DNA of 64,000 bases, taken from the NCBI GenBank assembly GCA_900469475.1, contig UBXG01000009.1, positions 124,001 through 188,000 on the forward strand. Direction: 5' to 3'. Source of the stretch: Hyphomicrobiales bacterium (GTDB lineage: Bacteria; Pseudomonadota; Alphaproteobacteria; Rhizobiales; Rhizobiaceae). The translations under genes were made by a program, and so were the position numbers. The notes under the pieces are model-generated. The model worked only from the letters and a program-made list of their open reading frames with translations, did not search any database and was not told the DNA's origin. Of this stretch, positions 18,082-26,760 are shown one piece after another. How positions within the stretch are numbered: the stretch's first letter is position 1; every line of letters begins with the position of its first letter.

Positions 18082-19047
18082 TCAGCTATCGGAGGTAGCC
18101 GCCGATTTTATCGGGAAAGACGCCAAAATAGAGCAAGCTTCGGTGAAGGCGTCAGCCAGAATGCTTAGTTTGCAGGCGTGCGCACGTGCATATTCCTGGT
18201 AGAAGCCAGACGAGATCCAGATGTGTGAACGCCCTCGCCGGCCGCTCCAGCCGACGGCACCGATCGATTCAGCTGCGGCAAGCTTGCCGCTGATATGGGC
18301 GCGCGAAAGGCCGAACGATGAGGCGAGAGAGGAAATCGAGCTGACATTCGTCAGGAGCCGTCCCTGTCCCACCACAGTTTCCGGATCTATTCCGGCGATG
18401 AGGCGATCCATCAGAAATCCCCCCGTATCGCCGCTGGCAAAGATGGCATGAAGCGGCCCAGGGCTGCGTACCTCCCGGCTTATTAACAAGGCATGTGCCG
18501 CAAGCGGTTCGATGAGTATCAGCATGCGTTGCGGCTCCATAAGGAACCGAGCCGCCCTGCCTCCTCCGTCCATAAGGTCGAGCGCCTGGAAATGCAGGCT
18601 GTACCAGCGGATCAGCATCGACAGTGTTGAGTGCGTAGGCCCGACCTCATCCGAAGGACCACCTCTGGAGCCTGCGACCGGACGAATGACATTGTATCGC
18701 AGCGCTTCGTCGAAAAATGCGTAGGCGGTATAGCGGCTGGCAATCCCGTACTGCCGGGCGAGACTTCCAAAACCGTTTCTGGTCAATCCCGCCCCGACCC
18801 TGCGAACGGCCAGAAAGTAGTCGCTCAATGCGGCGTGACATAAGAGCCGGCGTTGTTGAGTGGCAAAAAGCGCCGCAGTCCAAGGCAAGGATTCGTAAAC
18901 AGCGGCGAAGCTACGTGCCAGTAAGAAAACGGCGGAAGAAAATTGCTCCGTTTCGATCAGTTCACTCGGCTTGCCGGGAGACGGTGCCTCCATTGCCCGG
19001 GCAGGATGCGCTGGTCGATGAGGGGGGAAATCAAGCACTCTTCCCAT
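18082..19047 (-). CDS. Winged-helix DNA-binding protein at the polysaccharide locus border
   Basis: About 321 residues. The C-terminal region contains a helix-turn-helix with wing: SSISSLASSFGLSRAHISGKLAAAESIGAV followed by a GWSGRRGRSHIWIS strand, similar to MarR/GntR-type folds. The N-terminal 150 residues contain no recognised domain. The ATG at 19047 (MGRVLDFPP) is preferred over one at 19143, but the ribosome site is weak in both cases. It is a good candidate for the regulator of the adjacent polysaccharide genes; this is inferred from position only. Confidence 0.55.
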   Translation of the reverse strand: MGRVLDFPPHRPAHPARAMEAPSPGKPSELIETEQFSSAVFLLARSFAAVYESLPWTAALFATQQRRLLCHAALSDYFLAVRRVGAGLTRNGFGSLARQYGIASRYTAYAFFDEALRYNVIRPVAGSRGGPSDEVGPTHSTLSMLIRWYSLHFQALDLMDGGGRAARFLMEPQRMLILIEPLAAHALLISREVRSPGPLHAIFASGDTGGFLMDRLIAGIDPETVVGQGRLLTNVSSISSLASSFGLSRAHISGKLAAAESIGAVGWSGRRGRSHIWISSGFYQEYARAHACKLSILADAFTEACSILASFPIKSAATSDS

Positions 19048-19470
19048 AAACGGTTCTTTCCATTGTGTCGGCTGAGCGAGGTCCAGCACATCGGTGCTCA
19101 ATCGGGGCCGCCGCGGATATCGGTGGAGAGAAACGGCGAACAATCGAGAGATTGCTTCGTTCCCTTCTTGTCCACATCTTGAGCCTCAGCTTATCAGCGG
19201 TTGATGAAGTATATAAAAAAATATCGCCCGATGGTAGTTGGAACAAGATTGGATGTCCTGATGGGGCTCGGCGAGCTTCTGATATTTTCTGATATTTTTC
19301 TGAATTATCGGCTTCACCAGGCACTTGATTGCTCGTGACCGAGATCATCACATGAATGCAAGCGAAAATCTGTTTCCGCCTCGGCGGGTATCGGCACGTT
19401 GACTGGGGAGTTAAGCCCTCTTTATACTCATGGTATTTTCGATACTTCAGATGAGGATCGGTGAGAGTAG
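19048..19470. other. Divergent regulatory region with 10-base tandem repeat
   Basis: A 423-base stretch separates the winged-helix gene and the CadC-like gene. It is more AT-rich than its surroundings. I see no convincing gene in it. It contains tandem TTCTGATATT repeats described separately. Confidence 0.5.
19277..19296. repeat. Tandem 10-base repeat TTCTGATATT
   Basis: TTCTGATATT occurs twice head to tail, followed by a partial third copy (TTTCTGA). A 10-base period places copies on one face of the DNA helix, as for direct-repeat operators of PhoB/OmpR-like or CadC-like proteins. It lies upstream of both divergent regulator genes. Confidence 0.4.
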
Positions 19471-21201
19471 GTGTTTTGTTTTGCTGGGTTCGTCCTCGAT
19501 CCAGATCGCGCCGCGCTTCACGGACCTGACGGCTCGATTATCAAGCTGCGCCCAAAAGCTTTTGAGTTGCTGAAATTCCTCGTCGCAAACAACAGGCGTG
19601 CCGTCGGCAAGCAGGAACTGATGGATACTGTCTGGCCCGGGATTCATGTCGGGGAAGACAGCCTTTTTCAATGTATTCGCGAAATACGCACGGCATTGGG
19701 TGATACGGAACGGCACATGATCAAGCTTGTGTCGGGCCGCGGTTATCTGTTTACCGCTGAGGTATCCCCAAGGCAGGAGGGCCCGGACCCGCGATTGGCG
19801 TTGAGCAATACGCCGGTTGCCGATGCTCCGGCAATTGATCATGTCGCACCAGGCCATTGGCTAGGCCTGCCTAAAGCCTTGGTTCTCGGGGTAGCCGTAC
19901 TTCTTTGCATGCTTGCCATGATTTTCGGTGTCGCTGTCTTTTCTTCGGGATTCGGCGGCATTTCAGGAAACGGCCGACCTGTCATCGAGGTGCTGCCGAT
20001 CGTCGATACTGTTGGCGATGCCCAAAGCGCGGCTCTAGCACAAAGCGTTGCTGCGGAAATGATCAATGGCCTTGCCAGGATCGATGGTATCCGCCTCGTG
20101 CTCACCAAGGAACGCGAGCCGATGACATCAGGCAAGCCCACCTTCAATCGCTCCGATGGGGCGGATTTCCTTCTACAGGGGGAACTGCAAAGAAGTCCGC
20201 AAGCATGGACCTTTCAAACGCGCTTTATCAATGCGAGCAGCCGGGAGGTCGTATCGGTCGCAGAAGTCAAGCTGGATGCCAGCGAGCCCGATCAACAGCG
20301 CCTCGCATCTCGGCTTGCTGCCGGGGCTGGCTATGACCTTGCCGTTCGCCTGAACAAATTCGGTCAAACCGACAGCGCCCCTCAGGCTGGCGCGGCCAGT
20401 GTCGCGATAAAGCAGGCCTCCACCTCGATCAATCAGACGACACATGAACGGTTTGCGACGGCTCGGTCGATACTGGAAAAATATCTCGCCGAACAACCGG
20501 ATAATGTCGATCTGCAAATTGCCTTGGCGGCGCTGCACCTGCGCGGAATTCAGCTTGCCTGGTACAATCCCGCCGAAAGCAGGGCGGCGGAAAATGACGC
20601 GAGATCGCTGTTGGAACGTGCTTTGAAAGCCCGGCCAAACTTCCTTCCGGTACTTGGAACCTATTGCCGTTTTCTGACGGTAACGAACCAATTTGCAGAA
20701 AGCCTTGTGGCTTGTGCAAGGGCGTTGAGCCTCAATCCGTGGGATGGGACGGCGCTGTTTCACCTCGGTTTGACGCAAGTTCAGCTGGGCCGGTTCGAGG
20801 ATGCACTTGCAACATTCGAACAGGCCGATCGCTTCGATACGCCGGATGTCTCGCGCTGGACATGGTTGTTGGGGGCAGGTTTTGCAGATCTGCTTTTGGA
20901 CCGCAATGAAGACGCCGTCAGATGGCTGCAGCGTTCCATTGCAATTACGCCGGGAACAGGACGCGCGCATATGCTTCTGGCAACCGCCTATCAACGACTG
21001 GGTCGGACCGATGAAGCGAAACAGGCTTTGGCGACGGCGCTGCAATTGAGGCCTGGTTCGACGGCCGCCAATGTTGGCTTGCCGTCTCGTAACACCGGTT
21101 CGGCCTATCTCGAAGCGCGCGAGAAAATCAGCCATACGCTAATCGAGATCGGATTACCGGCCGGCGACGATGCTCAAAAGCCGGACGGCAAAGGTCAGTG
21201 A
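19471..21201 (+). CDS. CadC-like membrane transcriptional regulator with TPR region
   Basis: A 576-residue protein. Residues 1-98 form an OmpR/PhoB-type winged helix (LRPKAFELLKFLVANNRRAV, then VSGRGYLFTAEV). A transmembrane helix lies at about 133-157, and a periplasmic part follows. The first section of that part (VIEVLPIVDTVGDAQSAAL) resembles the TolB-like domain often found in such regulators, and the rest is TPR-like helical repeats to about 555. The GTG start is the first in frame after a TAG at 19468. The domain order matches ToxR/CadC-type one-component sensors. The signal and targets are unknown; no accompanying structural gene lies on its strand. Confidence 0.82.
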   Translation: MFCFAGFVLDPDRAALHGPDGSIIKLRPKAFELLKFLVANNRRAVGKQELMDTVWPGIHVGEDSLFQCIREIRTALGDTERHMIKLVSGRGYLFTAEVSPRQEGPDPRLALSNTPVADAPAIDHVAPGHWLGLPKALVLGVAVLLCMLAMIFGVAVFSSGFGGISGNGRPVIEVLPIVDTVGDAQSAALAQSVAAEMINGLARIDGIRLVLTKEREPMTSGKPTFNRSDGADFLLQGELQRSPQAWTFQTRFINASSREVVSVAEVKLDASEPDQQRLASRLAAGAGYDLAVRLNKFGQTDSAPQAGAASVAIKQASTSINQTTHERFATARSILEKYLAEQPDNVDLQIALAALHLRGIQLAWYNPAESRAAENDARSLLERALKARPNFLPVLGTYCRFLTVTNQFAESLVACARALSLNPWDGTALFHLGLTQVQLGRFEDALATFEQADRFDTPDVSRWTWLLGAGFADLLLDRNEDAVRWLQRSIAITPGTGRAHMLLATAYQRLGRTDEAKQALATALQLRPGSTAANVGLPSRNTGSAYLEAREKISHTLIEIGLPAGDDAQKPDGKGQ

Positions 21202-21283
21202 AAGCATATCTCCGACGTTACAACGCTCGTTCGCGAAACGCCCAGTACCAAGGGCACTCAGGCGCTCCGGGGAGGCGATCGGC

Positions 21284-22120
21284 TCAACGGCGCGAACCGA
21301 ATGGACGCAGCGCCATATGACGATTGACATCCTTGTAGAGCAGATAGCGGAATGGGCCTGGACCTCCCGCGTAACACGCCTGCGGGCAGAAGGCGCGCAG
21401 CCACATGAAGTCGCCGGCCTCGACTTCGACCCAATCCTGGTTCAAGCGATAGACGGCCTTCCCTTCCAGCACATAGAGGCCATGTTCCATGACATGGGTT
21501 TCCGCGAAAGGAATGACGGCACCCGGCTGCAGGGTGACGATCGTCACGTGCATGTCGTGCCGCAGGTCGGACGGATCGACGAAGCGGGTCGTTGCCCAGC
21601 GGCCCTCCGTACCCGACATGGCTGATGGCGTAATGTCCTTCTCGTTCAAGATAAGCGGCTCAGGATGGGCCAGCCCCTCCACGGCCTCATAGGCCTTGCG
21701 AACCCAATGGAAGCGGGCATGGGCGCCGGAGCGATTGTGCAGCGACCATTTCAACCCCGGCGGCAGGAAGGCATAGCCGCCCGGCTGAAGAACATGCTTG
21801 CCGGATGGCAGCGTCAACTCGATCTCGCCATCGACGACGAACAGCACGCCCTCGGCCTCGGCATCCTGCTCCGGACGGTCACTGCCGCCACCTGGAGCCA
21901 CCTCCATGACATATTGCGAAAAGGTCTCGGCAAAACCCGAAAGCGGCCGGGCGATCACCCAGCAACGCGTCTCGTTCCAGAAGGGCAGATAGCTGGTGAC
22001 GATGTCCTGCATCACGCCCTTCGGAATGACCGCATAGGCCTCCGTGAATACGGCGCGCCCCGTCAGCAGATCGCTTTGCGGCGGATGGCCACCCAAAGAG
22101 GAGTAGTATTTTCTTTCCAT
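21284..22120 (-). CDS. (S)-ureidoglycine aminohydrolase, bicupin
   Basis: A 278-residue protein that matches the YlbA/AllE (UGlyAH) family, which hydrolyses (S)-ureidoglycine to (S)-ureidoglycolate and ammonia in allantoin breakdown. Two cupin domains are visible: the first around VVDGEIELTLPSGKHVLQPGGYAFLPP, the second around PFAETHVMEHGLYVLEGKAVY, with His/Glu metal ligands (probably Mn). The N-terminal PKGVMQDIVTSYLPFW stretch is typical. GAAGGG precedes the ATG. No other purine or allantoin genes are adjacent; it converges on the CadC-like gene. Confidence 0.88.
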   Translation of the reverse strand: MERKYYSSLGGHPPQSDLLTGRAVFTEAYAVIPKGVMQDIVTSYLPFWNETRCWVIARPLSGFAETFSQYVMEVAPGGGSDRPEQDAEAEGVLFVVDGEIELTLPSGKHVLQPGGYAFLPPGLKWSLHNRSGAHARFHWVRKAYEAVEGLAHPEPLILNEKDITPSAMSGTEGRWATTRFVDPSDLRHDMHVTIVTLQPGAVIPFAETHVMEHGLYVLEGKAVYRLNQDWVEVEAGDFMWLRAFCPQACYAGGPGPFRYLLYKDVNRHMALRPFGSRR

Positions 22121-22208
22121 TATCGAAGCCCTTCATTCTCATCGTTTCGGAAGGCTGAGGCATGTGCCTTCCGCCTTATTACATAGCATTGGAAGTTGGA
22201 ATGCTGCG

Positions 22209-22460
22209 TTACGTTGCCCCTGCCGTCTCCAACAATTTCACGATCTCAGCGTAACCCCGACTGCGCGCATGCTGCAGCGGCGTTGCGCCCTTGGCATCCC
22301 GCGCCTCGATTGCGGCGCCGTTATTCAGCAATTGGTAAATGGCCGCGACGTCGCGTGTTGCAGCGGCCTTATGCAGTCGAAGGTCCATTGTATCGCCGAA
22401 GGCAAGAAAAGAGATGCAGAGAGCCGCCAGGAAAAGAAAAGCCGATAAGAGAAGTTTCAA
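22209..22460 (-). CDS. Small exported ankyrin-repeat protein
   Basis: An 83-residue protein with an N-terminal signal peptide or anchor (LLLSAFLFLAALCISFLAF) and about two ankyrin repeats (LRLHKAAATRDVAAIYQLLNNG and DAKGATPLQHARSRGYAEIVKLL). The start appears to be TTG with GGGATAAGG just upstream. It lies downstream of the histidine kinase gene on the same strand. A role in periplasmic protein interaction is possible, but none can be assigned. Confidence 0.7.
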   Translation of the reverse strand: MKLLLSAFLFLAALCISFLAFGDTMDLRLHKAAATRDVAAIYQLLNNGAAIEARDAKGATPLQHARSRGYAEIVKLLETAGAT

Positions 22461-22599
22461 TATGCCTTATCCCGTTGGAGTCTCTCCCAAAACCCTATCA
22501 GGGAACTCGGCTTCGGAAAATCGAATATCCGAGCCCCGACTGCTTGTGAAAATGAAAACAGTTTCAGGATTTTGCGCGGCATAGCTGGCACACGCCGTT

Positions 22600-24063
22600 T
22601 CAGCCCGGCACTTGCGGCTTCTGCCGCCAGCCCATGTCTGCGACTAGGACAGTGGGCGGGATAGAACCGATCTGCAGGCGCACGCAAAAACCGCAACCGG
22701 TGTCCGGGAACGAAACCCGTCCGCCGTGGAGCTCCGCAGCCTTCTTGACCAGGTTCAATCCCAGGCCAGCACCGGATGAACTGGTGTTGATGCGGCGAAA
22801 CGGCTCGAAGACACGATCGCGCTCCTCCGGCGGAATGCCTGGGCCTTCGTCGCAGACGTCGATCGTACCGCCAGCGCCGATACGAACGATGATCGAGCCC
22901 TTGCCTCCGGCATGATCGATCGCATTCCGGATCAGGTTGACAACCGCCATTTCGATCGTCGAGGTCTGGATCACGAAGACCGCCTCCTCCGAGCTTGGCT
23001 CGAAATCGAAATCATAGCCCGCATCCATGGCAATCGGCGCAAGGTCGGCAGCGATGTTTTCGACCAGCACATTCAGGTTCTTCTTCTCCGCCCGCAGTTC
23101 GACCACCCCGATTGCCTGCATTTCCAGAAGCTGATGGGCGACGCGAGACAGGCGGTCGATATCATCGCGCACCTGCTGGCTGACTTCGGCCTCGGGGAGA
23201 AGGTCCGCTCGCGTCCGCGCGATCGCAATCGGCGTCCGCAGCTCATGCGCGGCATCGGCAAGAAAGCGATTGTGCCTGTTATACCCCTCGTCCAGCTTCG
23301 AGAGGGCATGGTTGAAGGCATCCACGAGGGGGATAATCTCGGTCGGCACCTTGGATCGATCGAGACGGGCCGAGCGTGTGTCGAAATCGATCGCTTGCGC
23401 CTGCGTTGCCGTTTCCACAAGCCCGCTCAGCGACCGGCCGACGGCACGTGGCGTGACGAGCAGCGTCGCCACGCCGGTCACCGCCAGTATCGGAAAGACA
23501 CCGATGAAGATGACGAATGCCAGAGCCGGCAAGACGTTGAGCCAATGGATTTCACCATTAGGACCTTTGGCAACGTCGACCCGCATATTGATCCACACGT
23601 TCAAGCCGTCATTGTCAAAGCCGCGTTCGGTGGCCGCGACGATCTGCAGCTTGCCAACCGAGGTCTCCCTGTTCTCGACCGTGGCATGGGCTCCATTGCC
23701 AGCCTCCACCCTTGCCCGATCTATCGTCCACGGGAAGTTCTCGTTGAGAGCGGTCGCCGGTATCTCTCCATATTGAAAGAGTATTCCCTTGTGATCCCGG
23801 ATCATGAACCAGAGTTCAGGATAGCGCCGCTTCAGCTCTGCTACCTCCTGCGTCTCCGCCACCTGCAATTGGCCGTCATCGTCTCTGGTCACCTGCTGAG
23901 CGACGACCCGGACGGCCTCCTCATTGGCGTCTTCCAGCTCGGGATTGATGATCCAGATCCAGCCGACGAGAAGAACGAAGAAGAGAACGAGAAGGAAGGC
24001 CTGCAAGGCAATCAGGCGCCTTATAAGCCCCCAGCGCAACGATCGACTGCGCTCCGGGTTCAT
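22600..24063 (-). CDS. Sensor histidine kinase
   Basis: A 487-residue membrane kinase. Transmembrane helices lie at about 14-36 and 170-195, enclosing a periplasmic sensor of about 130 residues. A HAMP-like linker precedes the HisKA domain with phospho-acceptor His273 in DAAHELRTPIA. The ATPase domain has the N box NLIRNAIDHAGG, G1 DVCDEGPGIPPEE and G2 GAGLGLNLVKKAAELHGG. Its ATG overlaps the stop of the response regulator gene (ATGA), so they form a pair. It resembles QseC/TctE-type kinases; the signal is unknown. Confidence 0.9.
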   Translation of the reverse strand: MNPERSRSLRWGLIRRLIALQAFLLVLFFVLLVGWIWIINPELEDANEEAVRVVAQQVTRDDDGQLQVAETQEVAELKRRYPELWFMIRDHKGILFQYGEIPATALNENFPWTIDRARVEAGNGAHATVENRETSVGKLQIVAATERGFDNDGLNVWINMRVDVAKGPNGEIHWLNVLPALAFVIFIGVFPILAVTGVATLLVTPRAVGRSLSGLVETATQAQAIDFDTRSARLDRSKVPTEIIPLVDAFNHALSKLDEGYNRHNRFLADAAHELRTPIAIARTRADLLPEAEVSQQVRDDIDRLSRVAHQLLEMQAIGVVELRAEKKNLNVLVENIAADLAPIAMDAGYDFDFEPSSEEAVFVIQTSTIEMAVVNLIRNAIDHAGGKGSIIVRIGAGGTIDVCDEGPGIPPEERDRVFEPFRRINTSSSGAGLGLNLVKKAAELHGGRVSFPDTGCGFCVRLQIGSIPPTVLVADMGWRQKPQVPG

Positions 24064-24734
24064 GCCTTGGCCCGGATCAGATAGCCGATGTTGCGCACGG
24101 CTCTTATTTCAACCGTGGCCTCAGCCAGAAGCAGCTTCTTTCGAATGCGTGAAATATGCGCATCCAGGGCGTTCGAGCCGATCTCGTCTTCAAAGGCGTA
24201 CACGGCCTCGACCAGGCTCGGCCGCGTGACGATGCGGTTCGGGCGGCGCATCAGCGTCTCCAACACCAGATATTCACGGCGTGGAAATTCGACCAGCGAG
24301 CCGCCGACGAAAATGTCATTGGTTGCCGGATCGACGCTCAGATTACCGAAATTCAGATAACGATCGGATACCGTCGGGCCCCTTCTCTGGAGTGCTCTCA
24401 GGCGGGCAAGCAGCTCCTCGATCGCGAAAGGCTTGGCAAGATAGTCGTCGGCGCCGCTATCGAGCCCATCGACGCGATGGTCGACGCTGCCGAGCGCAGT
24501 CAGCACCAGGATCGGCACGGGATGCTTGCGTTGGCGCAATGCCGCCACGAGGTCCAGCCCCTCGCCGTCAGGCAGCCGGCGGTCGAGCACAAGGACATCA
24601 TAGCTCCCGACACGCGCCATGACGTCGGCATCCGCAATGGTGCGGACGTGATCGGCGAGCACGTCGCGGCGCCGCAGCGCTTCGAGCAGCGCGCGCGCCA
24701 TTTCTGGCTCATCTTCAAGAAGCAGAATTCGCAA
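24060..24734 (-). CDS. OmpR-family response regulator
   Basis: About 224 residues: a receiver domain (LRILLLEDEPEMARALLEAL, phospho-acceptor Asp in VLVLDRRLPDGEGL, and KPFAIEELLARLRAL) followed by an OmpR/PhoB winged helix (FPRREYLVLETLMRRPNRIVTR and IRAVRNIGYLIR). The TTG at 24734 is chosen as start because GGGGGAAGG lies immediately upstream and the receiver domain begins there; the frame stays open further upstream without family-like sequence. It is cotranscribed with the histidine kinase. Confidence 0.88.
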   Translation of the reverse strand: MRILLLEDEPEMARALLEALRRRDVLADHVRTIADADVMARVGSYDVLVLDRRLPDGEGLDLVAALRQRKHPVPILVLTALGSVDHRVDGLDSGADDYLAKPFAIEELLARLRALQRRGPTVSDRYLNFGNLSVDPATNDIFVGGSLVEFPRREYLVLETLMRRPNRIVTRPSLVEAVYAFEDEIGSNALDAHISRIRKKLLLAEATVEIRAVRNIGYLIRAKA

Positions 24735-24911
24735 TGACCTTCCCCCAAAGGACGGCCATCGCCATCCCTCGCCCCACTGACAGCCAAAGATTGCGGCTAC
24801 ATTACATGCAGATTGCACAAGTGGCACCAGGAGGATGCCAATGGGTCGCAACCAATAAGACGATGGGTTGGCTCGAAGCCGGAAACCCCATTCGAACAGA
24901 CAATTGGATCC

Positions 24912-25256
24912 TTATCGCTGCAGCATGCGCGCCAGCATCCGCCTGATATGATCCTGACCGCCAAAGAAAATCGCTGCAACGATGATCGCTTTGCGTTCCT
25001 CGATCGGCAGAAACCAGACGACCGCCTTGTCACGCCGCAGGAAGCGGATGCCAGGATAGATATCCGGCCGCAATGTTCCGATATATGGGGTTTCGACCAA
25101 CCGATTGATTTCCAGACGGAGTTCGCGAACACGGTTAGCCGCGCGCTCCAGAGCTTCTTCAGCTGAGTCTCCAAGATCGAGATAGGATGCAAACAGATGA
25201 TCGAAGGTCAGTTCGAAATCGAGATCGGCATCCTTGGAATATTCAAGGCTCCGCAC
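24912..25256 (-). CDS. ParE/RelE-family toxin
   Basis: A 114-residue basic protein with the RelE/ParE fold pattern: helical N-terminus (DLDFELTFDHLFASYLDLGDSAEEALERAANRV), then TPYIGTLRPDIYPGIRFLRRDKAVVWFLPIEERKAIIVAAIFFGGQDHI. Such proteins inhibit gyrase or cleave mRNA; which one cannot be told. The start is GTG and overlaps the end of the antitoxin gene by 14 bases, the normal order for antitoxin followed by toxin. It is the second gene of a two-gene operon. Confidence 0.85.
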   Translation of the reverse strand: MRSLEYSKDADLDFELTFDHLFASYLDLGDSAEEALERAANRVRELRLEINRLVETPYIGTLRPDIYPGIRFLRRDKAVVWFLPIEERKAIIVAAIFFGGQDHIRRMLARMLQR

Positions 25257-25518
25257 GAAGAGCTCGCTGTTTGCGCTCGATCATGCTCTCGATCCGCTCT
25301 TCCATCTCCTGAGCAGGGATCTTCGGTCCATCAACGCGACGCTGGATGAGCCTGCGCAGCCCTTCCGTCTCGGCCGCTTCGGCTTCCGTTTTCTGTCGCA
25401 GCAGTTCCAGACCTTGCTGGAGAACGGAGCTCAGGCTGGAATAGCGGCCGGTCTCGACAAGCGAACGGGCGAACGCATCCTGCTGATCGGTCAACGATAT
25501 CGACGACTTGACGCTCAC
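25243..25518 (-). CDS. ParD/CC2985-family antitoxin
   Basis: A 91-residue protein. The N-terminus (SVKSSISLTDQQDAFARSLVETGRYSSLSSVLQQGLELL) is a ribbon-helix-helix DNA-binding domain of the ParD type, and the charged C-terminus would wrap the toxin. The GTG at 25518 is chosen because GGAGA lies 7 bases upstream and the ParD domain starts right there; sequence further upstream in frame is not family-like. It would bind its own promoter with the toxin. Confidence 0.87.
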   Translation of the reverse strand: MSVKSSISLTDQQDAFARSLVETGRYSSLSSVLQQGLELLRQKTEAEAAETEGLRRLIQRRVDGPKIPAQEMEERIESMIERKQRALRAEP

Positions 25519-25633
25519 GAGACAATCTCCTTTAGACGCTAAAGTGCTACTCAGTCGCACACATGTCAAGATTTCGTGCGGCGCTACACCGCCCCGGAAC
25601 ATCGGCGCCCCCCCCCGAGGAAGCCGATTTCGC

Positions 25634-26401
25634 TCAGGCGGAAATCGCCTTGCTTTGAAGTGGCGACTGGTGAACGACAATTCGCGCGTGATAGGGGATG
25701 CGCTCATAGAGGTCGATGACATCCTGATTGATCAGTCGAACGCAGCCTGACGAGGCTGCCTTGCCGATCGAGCGCCATTCCGGCGAGCCATGCAGACGGT
25801 AGAGCGTATCCTTGCCATTTTGGAAGATATAGAGCGCACGGGCACCCAGCGGGTTCTTGATGCCCGGGTCCATGCCGCCATTGGCGACGGAATATTTCGC
25901 GAGTTCCGGTTTGCGGGCAATCATGTCGCCCGGCGGCTTCCAGCGCGGCCAATGCTGCCGCCAATGAATGATACCTTCGCCCTGCCACGCGAAGCCATCG
26001 CGGCCGATGCCGACACCATAGCGCATGGCCGTGCCGCCGCGCTCAACGACATAGAGAAATCTCGATGCAGTATCGACGACGACCGTGCCGGGCGCCTCGC
26101 CGGTCGGATCGGGAACGCGCTGACGATAAAACTTCGGGTCCAGCTTTCGATAGGGAACGGCCGGAATGACATGGCCGCCATCAACCACGGACGCATAGCG
26201 CGCTTCGAGCTCGGGATCCGGTGTAATAATGCTCTGAGGTTCTGACGTCACAGGAACGACCGGCGGCGTGCGAACCGGGGCTGGAATCGGAGTCGGAACA
26301 GGGGCTGTGGTGGCACAGCCCGCAAGCGCCGCAGTCGCAGAGATCGACCCCAGCATGAAAGCCCGCCGGGAAAGAGTCTTTTCAGTCTTGATTGATCGCA
26401 T
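25634..26401 (-). CDS. L,D-transpeptidase (YkuD domain), Tat-type lipoprotein
   Basis: A 255-residue periplasmic enzyme that makes 3-3 peptidoglycan cross-links or attaches proteins to peptidoglycan. The N-terminus has the twin-arginine pattern LSRRAFMLGS and a lipobox ending in LAGC at Cys29. A proline-rich linker leads to the YkuD domain, with YRLHGSPEWRSIGKAASSGCVRL holding the catalytic His and Cys. The last residues, ARIVVHQSPLQ, are typical of rhizobial members. Monocistronic; rhizobia carry many paralogues and depend on L,D-cross-links. Confidence 0.9.
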   Translation of the reverse strand: MRSIKTEKTLSRRAFMLGSISATAALAGCATTAPVPTPIPAPVRTPPVVPVTSEPQSIITPDPELEARYASVVDGGHVIPAVPYRKLDPKFYRQRVPDPTGEAPGTVVVDTASRFLYVVERGGTAMRYGVGIGRDGFAWQGEGIIHWRQHWPRWKPPGDMIARKPELAKYSVANGGMDPGIKNPLGARALYIFQNGKDTLYRLHGSPEWRSIGKAASSGCVRLINQDVIDLYERIPYHARIVVHQSPLQSKAISA

Positions 26402-26700
26402 TCCTATCCTAACAAGCCCCGCACATTAATATCGCTTCTTCGATTGATGAGGCCGAAGAGGCGACATGTCTCATCATTAAGTGATGATGACCTCATAGCC
26501 ACTCGGGACCGATGATGACAAGTTTACCAATACCATGACCATACAAACTCAATCGGCGAGTGTGTGCCAGAAGCCACAGGGCCTTGCGCTTCCGCGGGCA
26601 TGTCGAGCGCCCGCAGAGGCATCGACACTTAAACTTTATGATTGCATACGCAGAACACAATCGCCTCCAAGATGCGGCATGTACCGCATAGTTACGGAAG
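26402..26700. other. Intergenic region without a supported gene
   Basis: Together with the adjacent terminator this makes a 359-base gap between the L,D-transpeptidase start and the cyclopropane synthase stop. An open frame on the minus strand (26493-26753) has a Cys/Arg-rich, non-protein-like translation and spans the terminator hairpin, so I do not count it. Confidence 0.5.
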
Positions 26701-26730
26701 AAAAGGCCGGGCAAGATATCGTGCCCAGCC
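26701..26730 (-). terminator. Rho-independent terminator of the cyclopropane synthase gene
   Basis: On the minus strand GGCTGGGCA and TGCCCGGCC form a 9-base stem (one G-T pair) with an 8-base loop, followed by TTTTCTT. It lies about 30 bases after the stop codon at 26761. Confidence 0.8.
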
Positions 26731-26760
26731 AAGTCCCTCATAACTGCCTGCAAGCAGGCT

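Noticed and set aside
25609..25620. Run of C bases between the antitoxin and L,D-transpeptidase genes
   Set aside because: A homopolymer tract could suggest phase variation, but it lies outside coding sequence and has no clear promoter spacing role.
26493..26753. Minus-strand open frame of 86 codons
   Set aside because: It contains the cfa terminator hairpin and its translation is Cys/Arg-rich and not protein-like.
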